DNA of 64,000 nt from Pseudoalteromonas sp. (GTDB taxonomy: Bacteria > Pseudomonadota > Gammaproteobacteria > Enterobacterales > Alteromonadaceae), in the NCBI RefSeq assembly GCF_018402495.1, contig NZ_JAGYIU010000002.1:276984-340983 (forward strand), given 5' to 3'. Shown piece after piece: positions 9,167-18,336 of this stretch (position 1 is its first letter; each line of letters starts with the position of its first letter). A program made the position numbers and the translations under genes. The notes beneath the pieces were generated by a model. That model worked only from the letters and a program-made list of their open reading frames with translations, did not search any database and was not told the origin of the DNA.

Positions 9167-9280
9167 CTAGCTAAGCATTAACAATGCAGCACTCGCTTGA
9201 TTAAACCAAGCGGATATTCCTAGTATAACGATAGACATAATAACAACGCTAATTTTTACGCCCCCTTGACTGGATTTCAT
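9167..9280 (-). CDS. Possible 37-residue single-pass membrane protein
   Basis: Read leftwards from an ATG at 9280, an open frame of 37 codons begins MKSSQGGVKISVVIMSIVIL and continues with GISAWFNQASAALLMLS. One membrane segment spans about residues 9-24, followed by a short tail. The ATG is preceded by AGGGTGAATT, a good ribosome-binding site at proper spacing, which is why I list it although it is short. No known family is recognised. It lies alone between smrA and the dehydrogenase gene. A chance frame cannot be excluded. Confidence 0.4.
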   Translation of the reverse strand: MKSSQGGVKISVVIMSIVILGISAWFNQASAALLMLS

Positions 9281-9400
9281 AATTCACCCTTTTTATTATT
9301 TTTGTTAGAACGGTTTTTAACAATAGTAAAAATTATAAATGTTAACAAGGTGTTTCTGTTAAAAATTAAACAAATTTTAATTCTTAAAGATCAACAACCC

Positions 9401-10321
9401 TTAATAACCCTGCTGCTTGTTTATGCAATTTATTAATGGCTCTCCCGCTTTTAAGCGCAAAATATTATCTGCTATTTGTTTAATAACACTATCAAGATCA
9501 GACAACGCTGCACAATGTGGCGTTAAAGTAATACCTGGATGCAACCAATAAGGGTGTTCGCTTGGCAGTGGTTCACTGGCAAATACATCAAGTGTTGCCC
9601 CGCGTAAACGCTGATTGTTGAGTGCATCGAGTAAATCGGCTTCAACAATATGCTCCCCTCTGGCTACATTTATAATCACCGCATGTTCAGGGAGTTGTTC
9701 AAGTAGCTGTTTATTGATAATCTCTTCAGTACTGCTGGTAAGCGGTAATAAGCAAACTAAATAATCGGTTTGTGCAAGCATGTCAGTTAAGCCCTCATCA
9801 CCGTGATAAAGTGTGGCTATGGTAGATTTTTTAGGAGTTCTACTCCATGCATTTACTTTAAAACCGTTACTCACCAAACTGTGTGCAGATGCTCGGCCTA
9901 GTTCACCAAACCCTAACATACTGACTTGATTATACTTATATGCTCTTTTGGGTTTCCATTCACTTTGCTGCTGCTTTATGTAATATTCTTTTAATCGCAA
10001 TTTTTGCGCTAATACATGGGTCAGTACATATTCGGCCATGTCAGTCGCTAATTGTTCATCAACAATTCGCACTATCTCAACATCCTTAGGTAATAAACTT
10101 AAATCGATACTGTCAACTCCCGCACCAAACGACGACACCGCCTTTAAGTTTGGTAATTTTTGCCACAATGATGTGGGCGCATTCCAAGCCAGTACAAATT
10201 CCACACCTGCAAAATCTTGGCAATCATCAAGCTGCTCAATTCGAATGTTGGGTAATTGTGATTGCATTTTTGCAATTAACTTGGTGTTATCTCGACCTGT
10301 TATAGCCACCAAAACTGACAT
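9401..10321 (-). CDS. D-2-hydroxyacid dehydrogenase, GhrA-like (glyoxylate/hydroxypyruvate reductase)
   Basis: A 306-residue NAD(P)-dependent dehydrogenase of the D-isomer-specific family. The Rossmann motif is LGFGELGRASAHSL (about residue 135), followed by the NAWSRTPK strand end, where Arg after Ser suggests NADPH preference. The catalytic triad is present: Arg in INVARGEH, Glu in FASEPLP and His in TLTPHCAAL. Length and layout match GhrA (312), which reduces glyoxylate and hydroxypyruvate. Substrate is inferred, not shown. It is divergent from the acyltransferase gene, with no obvious operon partners. Confidence 0.85.
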   Translation of the reverse strand: MSVLVAITGRDNTKLIAKMQSQLPNIRIEQLDDCQDFAGVEFVLAWNAPTSLWQKLPNLKAVSSFGAGVDSIDLSLLPKDVEIVRIVDEQLATDMAEYVLTHVLAQKLRLKEYYIKQQQSEWKPKRAYKYNQVSMLGFGELGRASAHSLVSNGFKVNAWSRTPKKSTIATLYHGDEGLTDMLAQTDYLVCLLPLTSSTEEIINKQLLEQLPEHAVIINVARGEHIVEADLLDALNNQRLRGATLDVFASEPLPSEHPYWLHPGITLTPHCAALSDLDSVIKQIADNILRLKAGEPLINCINKQQGY

Positions 10322-10475
10322 GATTATTCCTTAAAAAGTAACCCTAAATAATAGTACTGGTATGGTTCAATTCAATAGTAAGTAAACGGTTTTAAAAAGT
10401 CACACAACTGACCGCGTATTGTCATATCTGCACTCTAAGCTAAACATATTAGCCTTAGCCTAGTATAAAAAAGAG

Positions 10476-12206
10476 GTGCGTATGATCAGTGTAGATAAAG
10501 TAATAGCAACTAATTTACCACAGTTAACTGACTCATTTAAAATAAAAAAGTTGGTAAAAAAAAGTCTTAGCTACTTATTGCATGAACAAGAGTTTACAAA
10601 CTTTGCAACAACTTATCCTCATCTTCAAGGAATAGAGTTTGTAGAGCAAGTACTCGATGAGCTCGACTTTGAAACACGATACAAAGCAAAGCAAATAGAG
10701 AATATTCCCAGCGAAGGGAAAATTGTCATTGTTGCAAACCATCCTATCGGCTCCTTAGATGCACTGGCATTAATTAACGTATTATCAGCTGTGCGAACCG
10801 ATTTAAAAGTCGTGGCTAACCGTATGTTAATGGCCGTTGACGCTATGCATTCATTATTATTGCCCGTTGATAACCTGTCAGGGCAAAGTAAAAAACAAGA
10901 GCTTAATAATATTCATCAACACTTAAAAAATGAGGGGGCGTTACTTATTTTCCCCGCTGGTGAAGTTTCTCGACTGAGACCAACAGGGATCAAAGACTGT
11001 CAGTGGAACAGCGGTTTTTTACGAATTGCTAAAAAGGCTAAAAGCCCTATTTTACCCATTCATATAAAAGCCAGAAATAGTCCGTTGTTTTACGGCGCAT
11101 CCATGCTATATAAACCGCTTGCGAGTTTATTACTCGTAAAAGAAATGTTTAAGCAACGCCAAAAATCGCTTGAATTTGAAATTGGTGCTTCCATTGCTCC
11201 TGAGTCTTATTTGATATCCGACTTAAAAGATAAAGAAGTAGTCGAACTAATACGAAAGCAACTATACCGTTTAACCACCAAAAGACCATTGCCGTTAAAA
11301 ACTCACGCACCAATTGCCTCTCCTGAATGTAAAAAAGAATTAAAAAAAGCCATAGAAAGCTGCGAACATTTAGGTAAAACCAGTGATGGCATGGTGATAT
11401 ATCTATACCAATACCAAGGAAGTTCATCGTTATTTCGTGAACTTGGCCGCTTACGGGAAATTGCTTTTCGTGCCGTAGGTGAGGGCAGCGGAAATCGTCG
11501 TGACATAGACAAGTATGACATGCATTATCAACACCTAGTATTATGGGATGAACAAGCACTAGAGTTAGTCGGCGCTTATCGATTAGCGTGTGCACAAAAT
11601 GTTATTGAGCAGCATTCTCAAGCTGGGTTATATACTGATAGCTTATTTAATTACACCCCAGCTATGGCGCCTTATTTTAAACAAGGTATAGAGTTAGGTC
11701 GTAGCTTTGTACAACCGAAATATTGGGGCAGAAAAAGCCTCGATTATTTATGGTATGGCATTGGCGCCTTTATTAATCGCTACCCTCAGTATCGTTATTT
11801 ATTTGGTGCAGTAAGTGTGTCAAATACATTGCCCGAGCAAGCAAAATCTTTATTAGTACATTACTACCAGCATTATTATGGCTGCGAAAAATTACTAGCA
11901 ACGCCTAACAATGCTTTTCGTCATACTCGTGAGCAGCAGATGCAATGCACTAATTTGTTTATGGGTAACAACATCAAAGAAGACTTTGTGGAGCTTAAGC
12001 ACGTATTGGCCAATATGGGCACGCATGTACCTACCCTGTTTAAACAGTATACTGAGCTATGCGAACCTAACGGAGTGAAGTTTTTAAGCTTTAGTATTGA
12101 TCCGCAATTCAATAATTGTATTGATGGGCTGGTATTGGTCGACCTCGAGAAAGTAAAACCGAGTAAAGCAAAACGCTACCTAGGCACAGATAAATCAATA
12201 AACTAA
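10476..12206 (+). CDS. olsF: Fused acyltransferase, OlsF-type ornithine lipid synthase candidate
   Basis: A 576-residue protein with two acyltransferase modules. The N-terminal half (about 70-270) is PlsC/OlsA-like, with ANHPIGSLDA holding the catalytic His and Asp and FPAGEVSR further on. The C-terminal half (about 290-540) is the GNAT-type OlsB-like domain often mislabelled hemolysin, with GVKFLS near its end and an ELGRSFVQPKYWGRKSLDYL region. In Serratia-type OlsF this fusion N-acylates and then O-acylates ornithine to make phosphate-free ornithine lipids. Size and domain order match. The start shown (MRMISVDKV) follows AAGAGGTGCGT; the second Met, two codons later, is possible. Membrane-associated, cytosolic face. 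Confidence 0.75.
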   Translation: MRMISVDKVIATNLPQLTDSFKIKKLVKKSLSYLLHEQEFTNFATTYPHLQGIEFVEQVLDELDFETRYKAKQIENIPSEGKIVIVANHPIGSLDALALINVLSAVRTDLKVVANRMLMAVDAMHSLLLPVDNLSGQSKKQELNNIHQHLKNEGALLIFPAGEVSRLRPTGIKDCQWNSGFLRIAKKAKSPILPIHIKARNSPLFYGASMLYKPLASLLLVKEMFKQRQKSLEFEIGASIAPESYLISDLKDKEVVELIRKQLYRLTTKRPLPLKTHAPIASPECKKELKKAIESCEHLGKTSDGMVIYLYQYQGSSSLFRELGRLREIAFRAVGEGSGNRRDIDKYDMHYQHLVLWDEQALELVGAYRLACAQNVIEQHSQAGLYTDSLFNYTPAMAPYFKQGIELGRSFVQPKYWGRKSLDYLWYGIGAFINRYPQYRYLFGAVSVSNTLPEQAKSLLVHYYQHYYGCEKLLATPNNAFRHTREQQMQCTNLFMGNNIKEDFVELKHVLANMGTHVPTLFKQYTELCEPNGVKFLSFSIDPQFNNCIDGLVLVDLEKVKPSKAKRYLGTDKSIN

Positions 12207-12217
12207 AGCGTTTACTC

Positions 12218-12240
12218 AAGCGCCTAAGTTTAGGCGCTTT
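12218..12240. terminator. Hairpin between convergent olsF and dapE
   Basis: AAGCGCCTA at 12218-12226 and TAGGCGCTT at 12231-12239 form a 9-bp stem with an AGTT loop. The T-run is short on both sides. It lies between converging genes and probably serves both. Confidence 0.65.
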
Positions 12241-12248
12241 AGTATTTA

Positions 12249-13454
12249 TCACACATGCTTACTATCGGGTTGAGTGAATATATTTACTAATAATTGTGTA
12301 TATATTTTCTCAATTTTTAGTAGGTCATTAATAGGCACATGTTCATTAACTTGGTGAATGGTATTATTTCGTACTCCGCATTCAATTACTTGGGTGTAAT
12401 CATTGGCAAAGAACCGTCCATCAGAAGTTCCACCACTAGTACTTAGTAAAGGGTAACTGCCTGTTACATTAAAAATAGCTTGTTCAACTTGAGTTAATAA
12501 ACAGCAGTGCGTTTGGTGACTCGTATAAAAAGGCTCACACGGACGCTCCCACTGCACACTCAGTAAAGGCTGTAAATCACCTAAAGCAAGTTGAATTTCA
12601 TTTTTTATATCACTGCTTTTATAACCATGGCTATAGCGAATATTAAATGTCACTTCACACCGTGCTGGCACTATGTTGTCAACAACATTAGCAATATTAA
12701 TTCCAGTTACTTGCAAACTCGTCTGCGAACTTGGCTCGTCACACTGCCAAGTTATACCAGTCAAACGCTTGATTACTTCTGCACTTACATGCGCGGCATT
12801 AATGGTATTTTCAGGGTAAGCCACATGCCCTGCTTTGCCGTTGACCACTAACCGCGCAGAGAGTGCACCTCGACGGCCATTTTTAATTGTATCACCTACT
12901 TGCAAGTGGCTGGTTGGCTCGCCGACAATGCAACCGTCAAGTTGAACACCCTGTTGCGCTAAACGCTCTGCAATCAATAGTGAACCATATTCCGCTTCCC
13001 CTTCTTCATCTGAGGTGATCAACCAATATAAGGTCCCCTGCTTTTGTCGCGCACTGTTTATTAGGGTCTGCGTTGCGCTGAGCATTGCGGCAATACCTCC
13101 TTTCATATCGGCGGCACCACGCCCATAAATCGCATCGTTAATTATGTGTCCATCAAATGGATCGGCTAACCAACCATCTCGCGTTGCAGGTACTACATCA
13201 ATGTGTCCTGAAAATGCCATTACAGGGCCTGCTCCAAAAAATATTTTAGCAATTAAATTAGTGACATTATGGGTACTAAACTGCTCAATGCTAAAACCTA
13301 AATCAGTTAGCTGATGTGCCAGCCACTCGATACCACCTGCTGAATTAGGCGTAATTGACTTAAATCGGATCAGCGTTTGTAAGTGACTGAGCGTTTTTAA
13401 CTGTGGAATAGTTAAGTACGGCGCGGGTACTTTTTTGTTGATAGCTTTTGTCAT
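12249..13454 (-). CDS. dapE: Succinyl-diaminopimelate desuccinylase
   Basis: An M20 metallopeptidase that removes succinate from N-succinyl-LL-diaminopimelate in lysine and peptidoglycan precursor synthesis. The zinc-site motifs are all present: FSGHIDVVP, GRGAADMKGGIAAM, SDEEGEAEYGS, IVGEPTS and a C-terminal His in TIHQVNEHV. STSGGTSDGRFFA is the dimerisation/active-site loop typical of DapE. At 401 residues it is slightly longer than E. coli DapE (375), from an extended N-terminus. I chose the ATG at 13454, eight bases after GAGGTG, over a GTG nine bases upstream that would give MFIM. It converges with olsF. Confidence 0.92.
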   Translation of the reverse strand: MTKAINKKVPAPYLTIPQLKTLSHLQTLIRFKSITPNSAGGIEWLAHQLTDLGFSIEQFSTHNVTNLIAKIFFGAGPVMAFSGHIDVVPATRDGWLADPFDGHIINDAIYGRGAADMKGGIAAMLSATQTLINSARQKQGTLYWLITSDEEGEAEYGSLLIAERLAQQGVQLDGCIVGEPTSHLQVGDTIKNGRRGALSARLVVNGKAGHVAYPENTINAAHVSAEVIKRLTGITWQCDEPSSQTSLQVTGINIANVVDNIVPARCEVTFNIRYSHGYKSSDIKNEIQLALGDLQPLLSVQWERPCEPFYTSHQTHCCLLTQVEQAIFNVTGSYPLLSTSGGTSDGRFFANDYTQVIECGVRNNTIHQVNEHVPINDLLKIEKIYTQLLVNIFTQPDSKHV

Positions 13455-13555
13455 AATAAACACACCTCGTTTTAGCAGTGTATTTATTACAACGACTTTT
13501 TATGACCGCATTATGAAAATACAGGCTAACGTGTGCCCTCTTCTATTAATGTTTC

Positions 13556-14980
13556 TCATGTCACCTGCACAATGTGTTTATCTTCTTTGGTTAATCTGGT
13601 TTTTTTCCATGCGCCACGCATAAACCAAGCGAACACTATCAGTGCGATGGTTATGTTCGTAATTGCAAACGAATACCATATTCCCTGATCGCCAAGCAAA
13701 GTGTGATTAGAAAGAATATAAGCGGCAGGAAACTGCACCACGCATTGTGATAATAACGCGATAATCATGGCATTAAGCATATTCCCAGAGGCACGAAAAG
13801 CAGCAACAATACAAAGCTGAACACCAATTCCCCCCCCAGCTTAAACACATCACTTGAACAAACTGCGCGCCTTTATTTATTACACTGCTATCTTCGGGAA
13901 TAAAAAATGCCACCAGCGTATCAGCATACAAGTAAGCAATGCCCCCAACAAAAGAAAGGCCTATTAATCCCCACATACTGGCAAGCTTCGTTATTTGCTC
14001 AGCCCGTTTAATATTGCCGGCGCCCATATTTTGCCCCACCAAGGTTGATACCGCCATTGATAAGCCCATAGCGGGGATCATCACCATTTGCAAAATATTA
14101 GAGCCTACAGCATAAGCTGCTATAGTCGTTGTACTAAAACTGGCGACTAAAAATGACATAATGATCAAGCCAAATGCACGTGTTGATAATTCAATAGAGC
14201 CAGGCGCCCCTAAGAAAAAAGCACGTTTAATATAGTGCCAATCGGGATAGAAACTCTTCAACTGTAATTCAATACCATGGCGGCCGCGTAAAAAGATAAT
14301 AATACCCGCAAGCGCCGCCAAGCTCTGGGTTACTAATGTGGCCAACGCAGCCCCCATAACGCCAAGTCCTTCAAAGTGGCCACAGCCAAAAATAAATAAC
14401 GGATCAAGTATAAAATTAAGTAATACAGTGGAACTGACAATAATTAAAGGCACCTTAGTTTGCCCAATACCCCGCATCAGTGATTGAAACATAGCGTAAA
14501 TAAACACAAAAATAACGCTAATAAACGACACATGCATAAACTTTAACGGATCACAATAAACAGCAGGTTCAACGCCTAACAATTTTAAAAAAGTACGGTG
14601 AAAGTATATAACCCACTATCTCTAATACTAAGGCGGTAAATGTAACCATTAACACCGTTTGCGCTGCCACGTGGTTCACTTTATGTTGCTGGCCTGCGCC
14701 CATATATTGCGCCGATAAAATTGCCCCCGCCATAGCCAAGCCAGAACCTATCGCAATAACCAAAAAGGTAACCGGCATATTAATAGAAACCGCAGCCACT
14801 TGCGCAGCCCCTAATCGCCCTACCCAAAAAGCATCAGTCAGTTGATAAGCAGATTGCAGAATATTAATCAAAATAATCGGAATGCCTAATTTTAATAGCG
14901 TTTTGGCGCTATAGATCCTTGAAGAAATAGATGACCAGAGGGATTCATGAGGTCGCTTACTTTTATTAAACTGTGGACAT
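13556..14980 (-). pseudogene. MATE family efflux transporter, broken by frameshifts
   Basis: Three consecutive frames together spell one MATE exporter of about 460-470 residues. The first part reads LLKLGIPIILINILQSAYQL and DAFWVGRLGAAQVAAVS and ends ILSPYFF; the middle resumes with LLGVEPAVYCDPLKFMHVS; the last part resumes with GIGVQLCIVAAFRASGNML. The first break is an extra base in a six-base A run (14587-14592 on the plus strand), the second an extra base in an eight-base C run (13830-13837). The start is also unclear: an ATG at 14980 is followed within a few codons by stops and is out of frame with the conserved part, so a third shift is likely. MATE proteins export cationic drugs using Na+ or H+. 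Either a decayed gene or sequencing errors in homopolymers. Confidence 0.85.
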
Positions 14981-15084
14981 AGCCTTAGTTTAACAAAACT
15001 AGCTGATTATATTCTGAATACTTCGTTTATTGCGTGTGTTTACGTGAACAGTCAATAATTTTTAATTAATAACTAAGAGAAAGC

Positions 15085-15098
15085 TTAATCTAAATCAA
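15085..15098. promoter_or_regulatory. FNR/EtrA-like site upstream of ompW
   Basis: TTAATCTAAATCAA matches the FNR consensus TTGAT-N4-ATCAA with one mismatch. It lies 124 bases before the ompW start. E. coli ompW is controlled by oxygen through FNR, so an FNR-type site here is plausible. Binding is inferred. Confidence 0.45.
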
Positions 15099-15221
15099 TA
15101 AATAGAGGCTCTTTGCTCATCCCCTTTTGAAACTTTGATCTAGAACAGGTTTTTATTTTTAGCCATACGCAATAATAGCCTCAATCAACAAATAGTCACA
15201 CAGTAGTTCACGGAGAACAAC

Positions 15222-15875
15222 ATGAAAACTAAATTAAGCATCGCAATACTTACTTCTTTACTGGCTCTTTCTCCTGCAGCACACGCTAATTTCAGTGTTA
15301 ATGTTGGCGCAATTAACGTTAACCCAGATAACGATGGCTCAAAAATTAATGAAGACCCCACGCTGGGTTTAAGAGGTGATTCAAATACACAGCTAGGTAT
15401 TACTGTAGATTACGCATTTAACGAACAGTGGGTACTAGAGCTTATTGCAGCAACGCCGTTTTCTCATGACGTAGAAGGTACAGGCGGTTTAGCTGGAAAT
15501 AAAATTGCTGATATAAAACATTTACCACCATCACTGGTTGCACAATACCACTTCTTAGATAGCAGCTACGCGCTTCGTCCTTTCGTTGGTGTTGGTATTA
15601 ACTATACAACCTTCTTTGACGAACAACCTTCAGCTGCGCTTAAAGCAACCTTAGGTACTGATGATGTAGAAGTAAAACTAGATGATTCATTTGGTTTTGT
15701 TGCACAGGTGGGTGCTAACTACAAAATTGACGAGAAATGGGGCCTACACGCTATGGTATCTATTATGGATATTGATACTGATGCAACAGTTTACGCTAAT
15801 GGCGCAAAAGCATTAACCTCGACCGTGTCACTTGACCCTGTTGTGGCTATGTTTGGTCTTAAATACTCGTTCTAA
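15222..15875 (+). CDS. ompW: OmpW family outer membrane protein
   Basis: A 217-residue protein with a signal peptide (MKTKLSIAILTSLLALSPAAHA, cleavage after about residue 22) and an eight-stranded beta barrel. Family marks include the N-terminal VNVGAINVNPDNDGS strand, the LGITVDYAFNEQWVLELIAATPFSHDV segment, LRPFVGVGINYT and a C-terminal aromatic strand ending in KYSF, the signal for barrel assembly. OmpW forms a narrow hydrophobic channel and is often induced by low oxygen, iron or salt changes. The ATG follows CACGGAGAACA. It stands alone, between a candidate FNR site and a terminator. Confidence 0.92.
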   Translation: MKTKLSIAILTSLLALSPAAHANFSVNVGAINVNPDNDGSKINEDPTLGLRGDSNTQLGITVDYAFNEQWVLELIAATPFSHDVEGTGGLAGNKIADIKHLPPSLVAQYHFLDSSYALRPFVGVGINYTTFFDEQPSAALKATLGTDDVEVKLDDSFGFVAQVGANYKIDEKWGLHAMVSIMDIDTDATVYANGAKALTSTVSLDPVVAMFGLKYSF

Positions 15876-15894
15876 TAACGTTTATGTGTGTGTT

Positions 15895-15920
15895 AAAAAG
15901 GCCGTTAGGCCTTTTTTTTT
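15895..15920 (+). terminator. Rho-independent terminator of ompW
   Basis: Stem AAAAAGGCC / GGCCTTTTT with a GTTA loop, followed by a nine-T run. Confidence 0.9.
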
Positions 15921-16313
15921 GCCTGTGTTTAGCGAGGTAAGTTATTTACTTTTTTTTGCTCTAACATTTCTTTCCAGTGAATTATTTCAGCCGGTAAAAT
16001 GGGGGCAACCCCGTCAAAGCCTGCAACCTCGAGCATATGCTCAACACTGACCACCCCTTTCTTACTTTTAAACACGCCGCGCACATAAGCAATGGCATGT
16101 AAGCCCCGCTCAGAATGAAACTTTTGTTCAATGTAAAAGTATTTATGATCCCAGCCAACCAAACGCGTACTAATAGTAAAACGTTGCATTGGCTTAATAT
16201 CGCGGATGTAGGTAATAGCTGTCGCATTAACAATAGGAAACCAACGACGTTTCATTATTTGCTTAAGCAAACCAACCCGTTCAGTCATCCAGGTACGCGA
16301 CAAGTCCATCATC

Positions 16314-16320
16314 GCTAAAT
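16314..16320. repeat. Target-site repeat GCTAAAT, left copy
   Basis: GCTAAAT at 16314-16320 is repeated at 18073-18079 on the other side of the IS. Joining the two copies into one restores the thioesterase reading frame, which supports a duplication made on insertion; the exact length may be off by a base or two. Confidence 0.75.
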
Positions 16321-18072
16321 CCGGTATTCCGCACCCATTTTAAGAATAAATTTTCTGGTACTTTTCACCTAAGCAATCAATGATGGTCTGATTACGCGTT
16401 TCTAAATTGGCTACCAATGCCGTTTTGTCTGGTAAATATATAACCGCTATTCCTTCAAAGCATTGGAATACCCAACGCGCTGTAGGCCGCTGCTCGGGTT
16501 TGTACTTCATACTTGGGAAGTAGCAATTTTTCTCGACTAAGGTTGTACGAATTTGATGCTCTAAGCCCGCATATACCATTAAGCAGCAGGTCATCACCAT
16601 CAATAGCGCTTCAATACGCTCCGGTTTTTTAAGATAAATGGCGCTCGTTAAGAAGTCGGGGCTTTTAAGAAGCGAAAGCCTTTTTCAACATTCTGTTGGG
16701 CTTTGTAACTGCTCAGCAAGCTTGCCATATCAAGCCCCTCACTGACATCATTGGTGGCAATAATGAACAGTCCAAGTTGTTCTAAAGCGCTTTGCCGCGA
16801 GGCTAGAGGTGTGTATAAATTGCCCGTGATTTGATACTCAATGCGTGTTGGTAACTCGCCTAACTTAGGTCGTCCGGCACTCGCATAAACAGCGACTTCT
16901 GTTACTTGCGCGTTGACATTACATACCGCTTGCTTGTCTTGCCATTTTATAAGGGCGGTTTGCGCATCTTGTGCGCAGGCAAAGCGTTGTTGGCCTAACA
17001 GTTTGAAGTCTTTTCGCGCTTGCTCGCCCGCTTTTAACATGCGCTTGTTCAAATTGTGTTGCTCACGCTTGTAAGCTTGTTCACTGCGAATAAGTAGCCA
17101 CTTTTGTTTGACACCACCATACTCGCTGTCATAACTGACGCCTTCATAACCTTGAGAAATAGGTGTAAACATCAAGGTTGGAGCTTGTTTGATCAGTGCC
17201 TTCGCTTCTTTGAGTGTTTGCGGTACGCGAGTAATAAATAATTGGCCTTGCGCGTCTAAATCCTCAATCGTTTCTTTCACATAAAGCGCAGCATCCGCCA
17301 CTAAATAACGGCTCGCTTGCGCGGCTTTTAAACTGCCAATATGCGCTTTTACAATCTGCTTGAAACCCTCCATATCATTACTGTTGCCACTGGCCGGTTT
17401 CATGTATACGGGGATCCCAGACTGATTCTCACATATAAGATTTAATATCACTTGATTAAGCTCAGGTCGATGATCGCGTGAATAACCTCTGGCTATACGA
17501 ATGTGCCTCGGCTCATCGTCCTCAGTGGCTTGACCATCATAATGGAAACTTGTCGAGTCAAGATGCAAAGCTTCAGTTGCCAAACCAAGCTTAGTAACAA
17601 CGGCTTCGCCTAACTGTTGATACAAGTTGGAAACACCATATTCGTACAAACTATCTAAGCATCGTCCTAGCGCATCATCGTTAATATGCTCAGGTAACAC
17701 GCCTTCACCAATGAGCCGGTCGACAGGCTTGTTTCTGAAGTATTCGCTATACATATGTAAGGTTCGGCCAGTAAAGCCAAGACCATTTAAGACCATTGCA
17801 GTCACCAGTTGGCCACAACTGATTTTACGCTCGGGAGCCGCGCCCCTAAAGCCTTATCAATAATATCAGCAAAACCAAGACTATGACAAAAACCAGCGAC
17901 GAGACCATGGTGGTCGAGTATTTTAGAATAAGGAACAGGCATAATATTGTGCTCTCAAAAGAGAGTAATAGATCAAAACTCGGGATCGGCGTCAAGAAGT
18001 TTTTTTAACAAAAGGCAAAATCATGCTCAGTTATTGAACGATTTTAATTCAAAAATAGAGTGCGGAATGACA
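16321..18072 (-). mobile_element. IS1634-type insertion sequence, degraded
   Basis: About 1,752 bases between two GCTAAAT copies. The ends are inverted repeats: TATTCCGCACCCATTTT from 16325 inward, against CATTCCGCACTCTATTTTT read inward from 18069. The single transposase gene fills most of it. Its N-terminal half looks like the DUF4277 domain of IS1634 transposases. The transposase is frameshifted twice, so the copy is probably unable to move alone, although a full copy elsewhere could supply transposase. Confidence 0.85.
16340..17942 (-). pseudogene. IS1634-type transposase with two frameshifts
   Basis: The full protein would start at the ATG at 17942 (MPVPYSKILDHHGLVAGF) and end at 16340, about 534 residues. 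Three pieces are in different frames. The first shift lies near 17850, where LGFADIIDKALGA must join APERKISCGQLVTAMVLNG; it needs one more G in a four-base G run. The second lies near 16660, where VEKGFRFLK must join SPDFLTSAIYLKKPERIEA; it needs one more A in a four-base A run. The middle piece holds EALHLDSTSFHYDG and LVADAALY, which carry the first two acidic residues of the DDE site, and NVEKGFRFLK carries the final Glu. IS4-like DDE chemistry is known for the family. Inactive as read. Confidence 0.85.
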
Positions 18073-18079
18073 GCTAAAT
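18073..18079. repeat. Target-site repeat GCTAAAT, right copy
   Basis: Second copy of the 7-base repeat that flanks the IS; see the left copy at 16314-16320. Confidence 0.75.
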
Positions 18080-18267
18080 AGCGTGAATTGGTTAAATGCA
18101 AATTAATATCGCAGTCACTTGGTAATGCTTTGTAGTCTATATCAACCGTATCTAATAACGATTGATAGTCACGATTACGTTTAATTTTAAAAAATAACAG
18201 TAGTAGTCTAAAATATAAGTTCACAGTAGAGGTCTTACCAGTTGAGTTTTTATCAGTGTATCATAGC

Positions 18268-18307
18268 GATTGACTCCTTTGGTTGTTTTTAAACCAAGGA
18301 ATCAATC
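18268..18307. terminator. Long hairpin between tyrR and the thioesterase gene
   Basis: GATTGACTCCTTTGGTT at 18268-18284 pairs with AACCAAGGAATCAATC at 18292-18307 with one mismatch and one bulge, a stem of about 16 bp. On the minus strand it lies just after the tyrR stop. It lacks a strong T-run, so it may be a terminator or a message-stabilising hairpin. Confidence 0.45.
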
Positions 18308-18336
18308 ACTAAATGAGGATATTTGGGTATCTATCT

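Larger units (their letters stand above)
15929..18224 (-). pseudogene. Acyl-CoA thioesterase-like (hotdog) gene split by an IS insertion
   Basis: The two ends of one gene flank the IS. The N-terminal piece (18224 down to 18073) starts with GTG and runs through IDYKALPSDCDINLHLTNSR to TAT TTA GC; the C-terminal piece (16320 down to 15929) resumes GCG ATG ATG GAC and reads MMDLSRTWMTERVGLL and onward. Removing the IS and one 7-base repeat restores one frame of about 179 residues. The parts match 4HBT/THEM6-like thioesterases: a hydrophobic N-terminal helix, DCDINLHLTNSRYL active-site strand region, and a hotdog core ending in MLEQKKVNNLPR. The original role was probably hydrolysis of an acyl-CoA; the gene is now inactive unless the IS is lost. 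Confidence 0.85.

Noticed and set aside
11149..11595. Long minus-strand frame inside the acyltransferase gene
   Set aside because: Fully overlaps a strongly supported gene and has no family features.
13556..14871. Three separate small membrane protein genes
   Set aside because: They join into one MATE transporter when single homopolymer bases are corrected.
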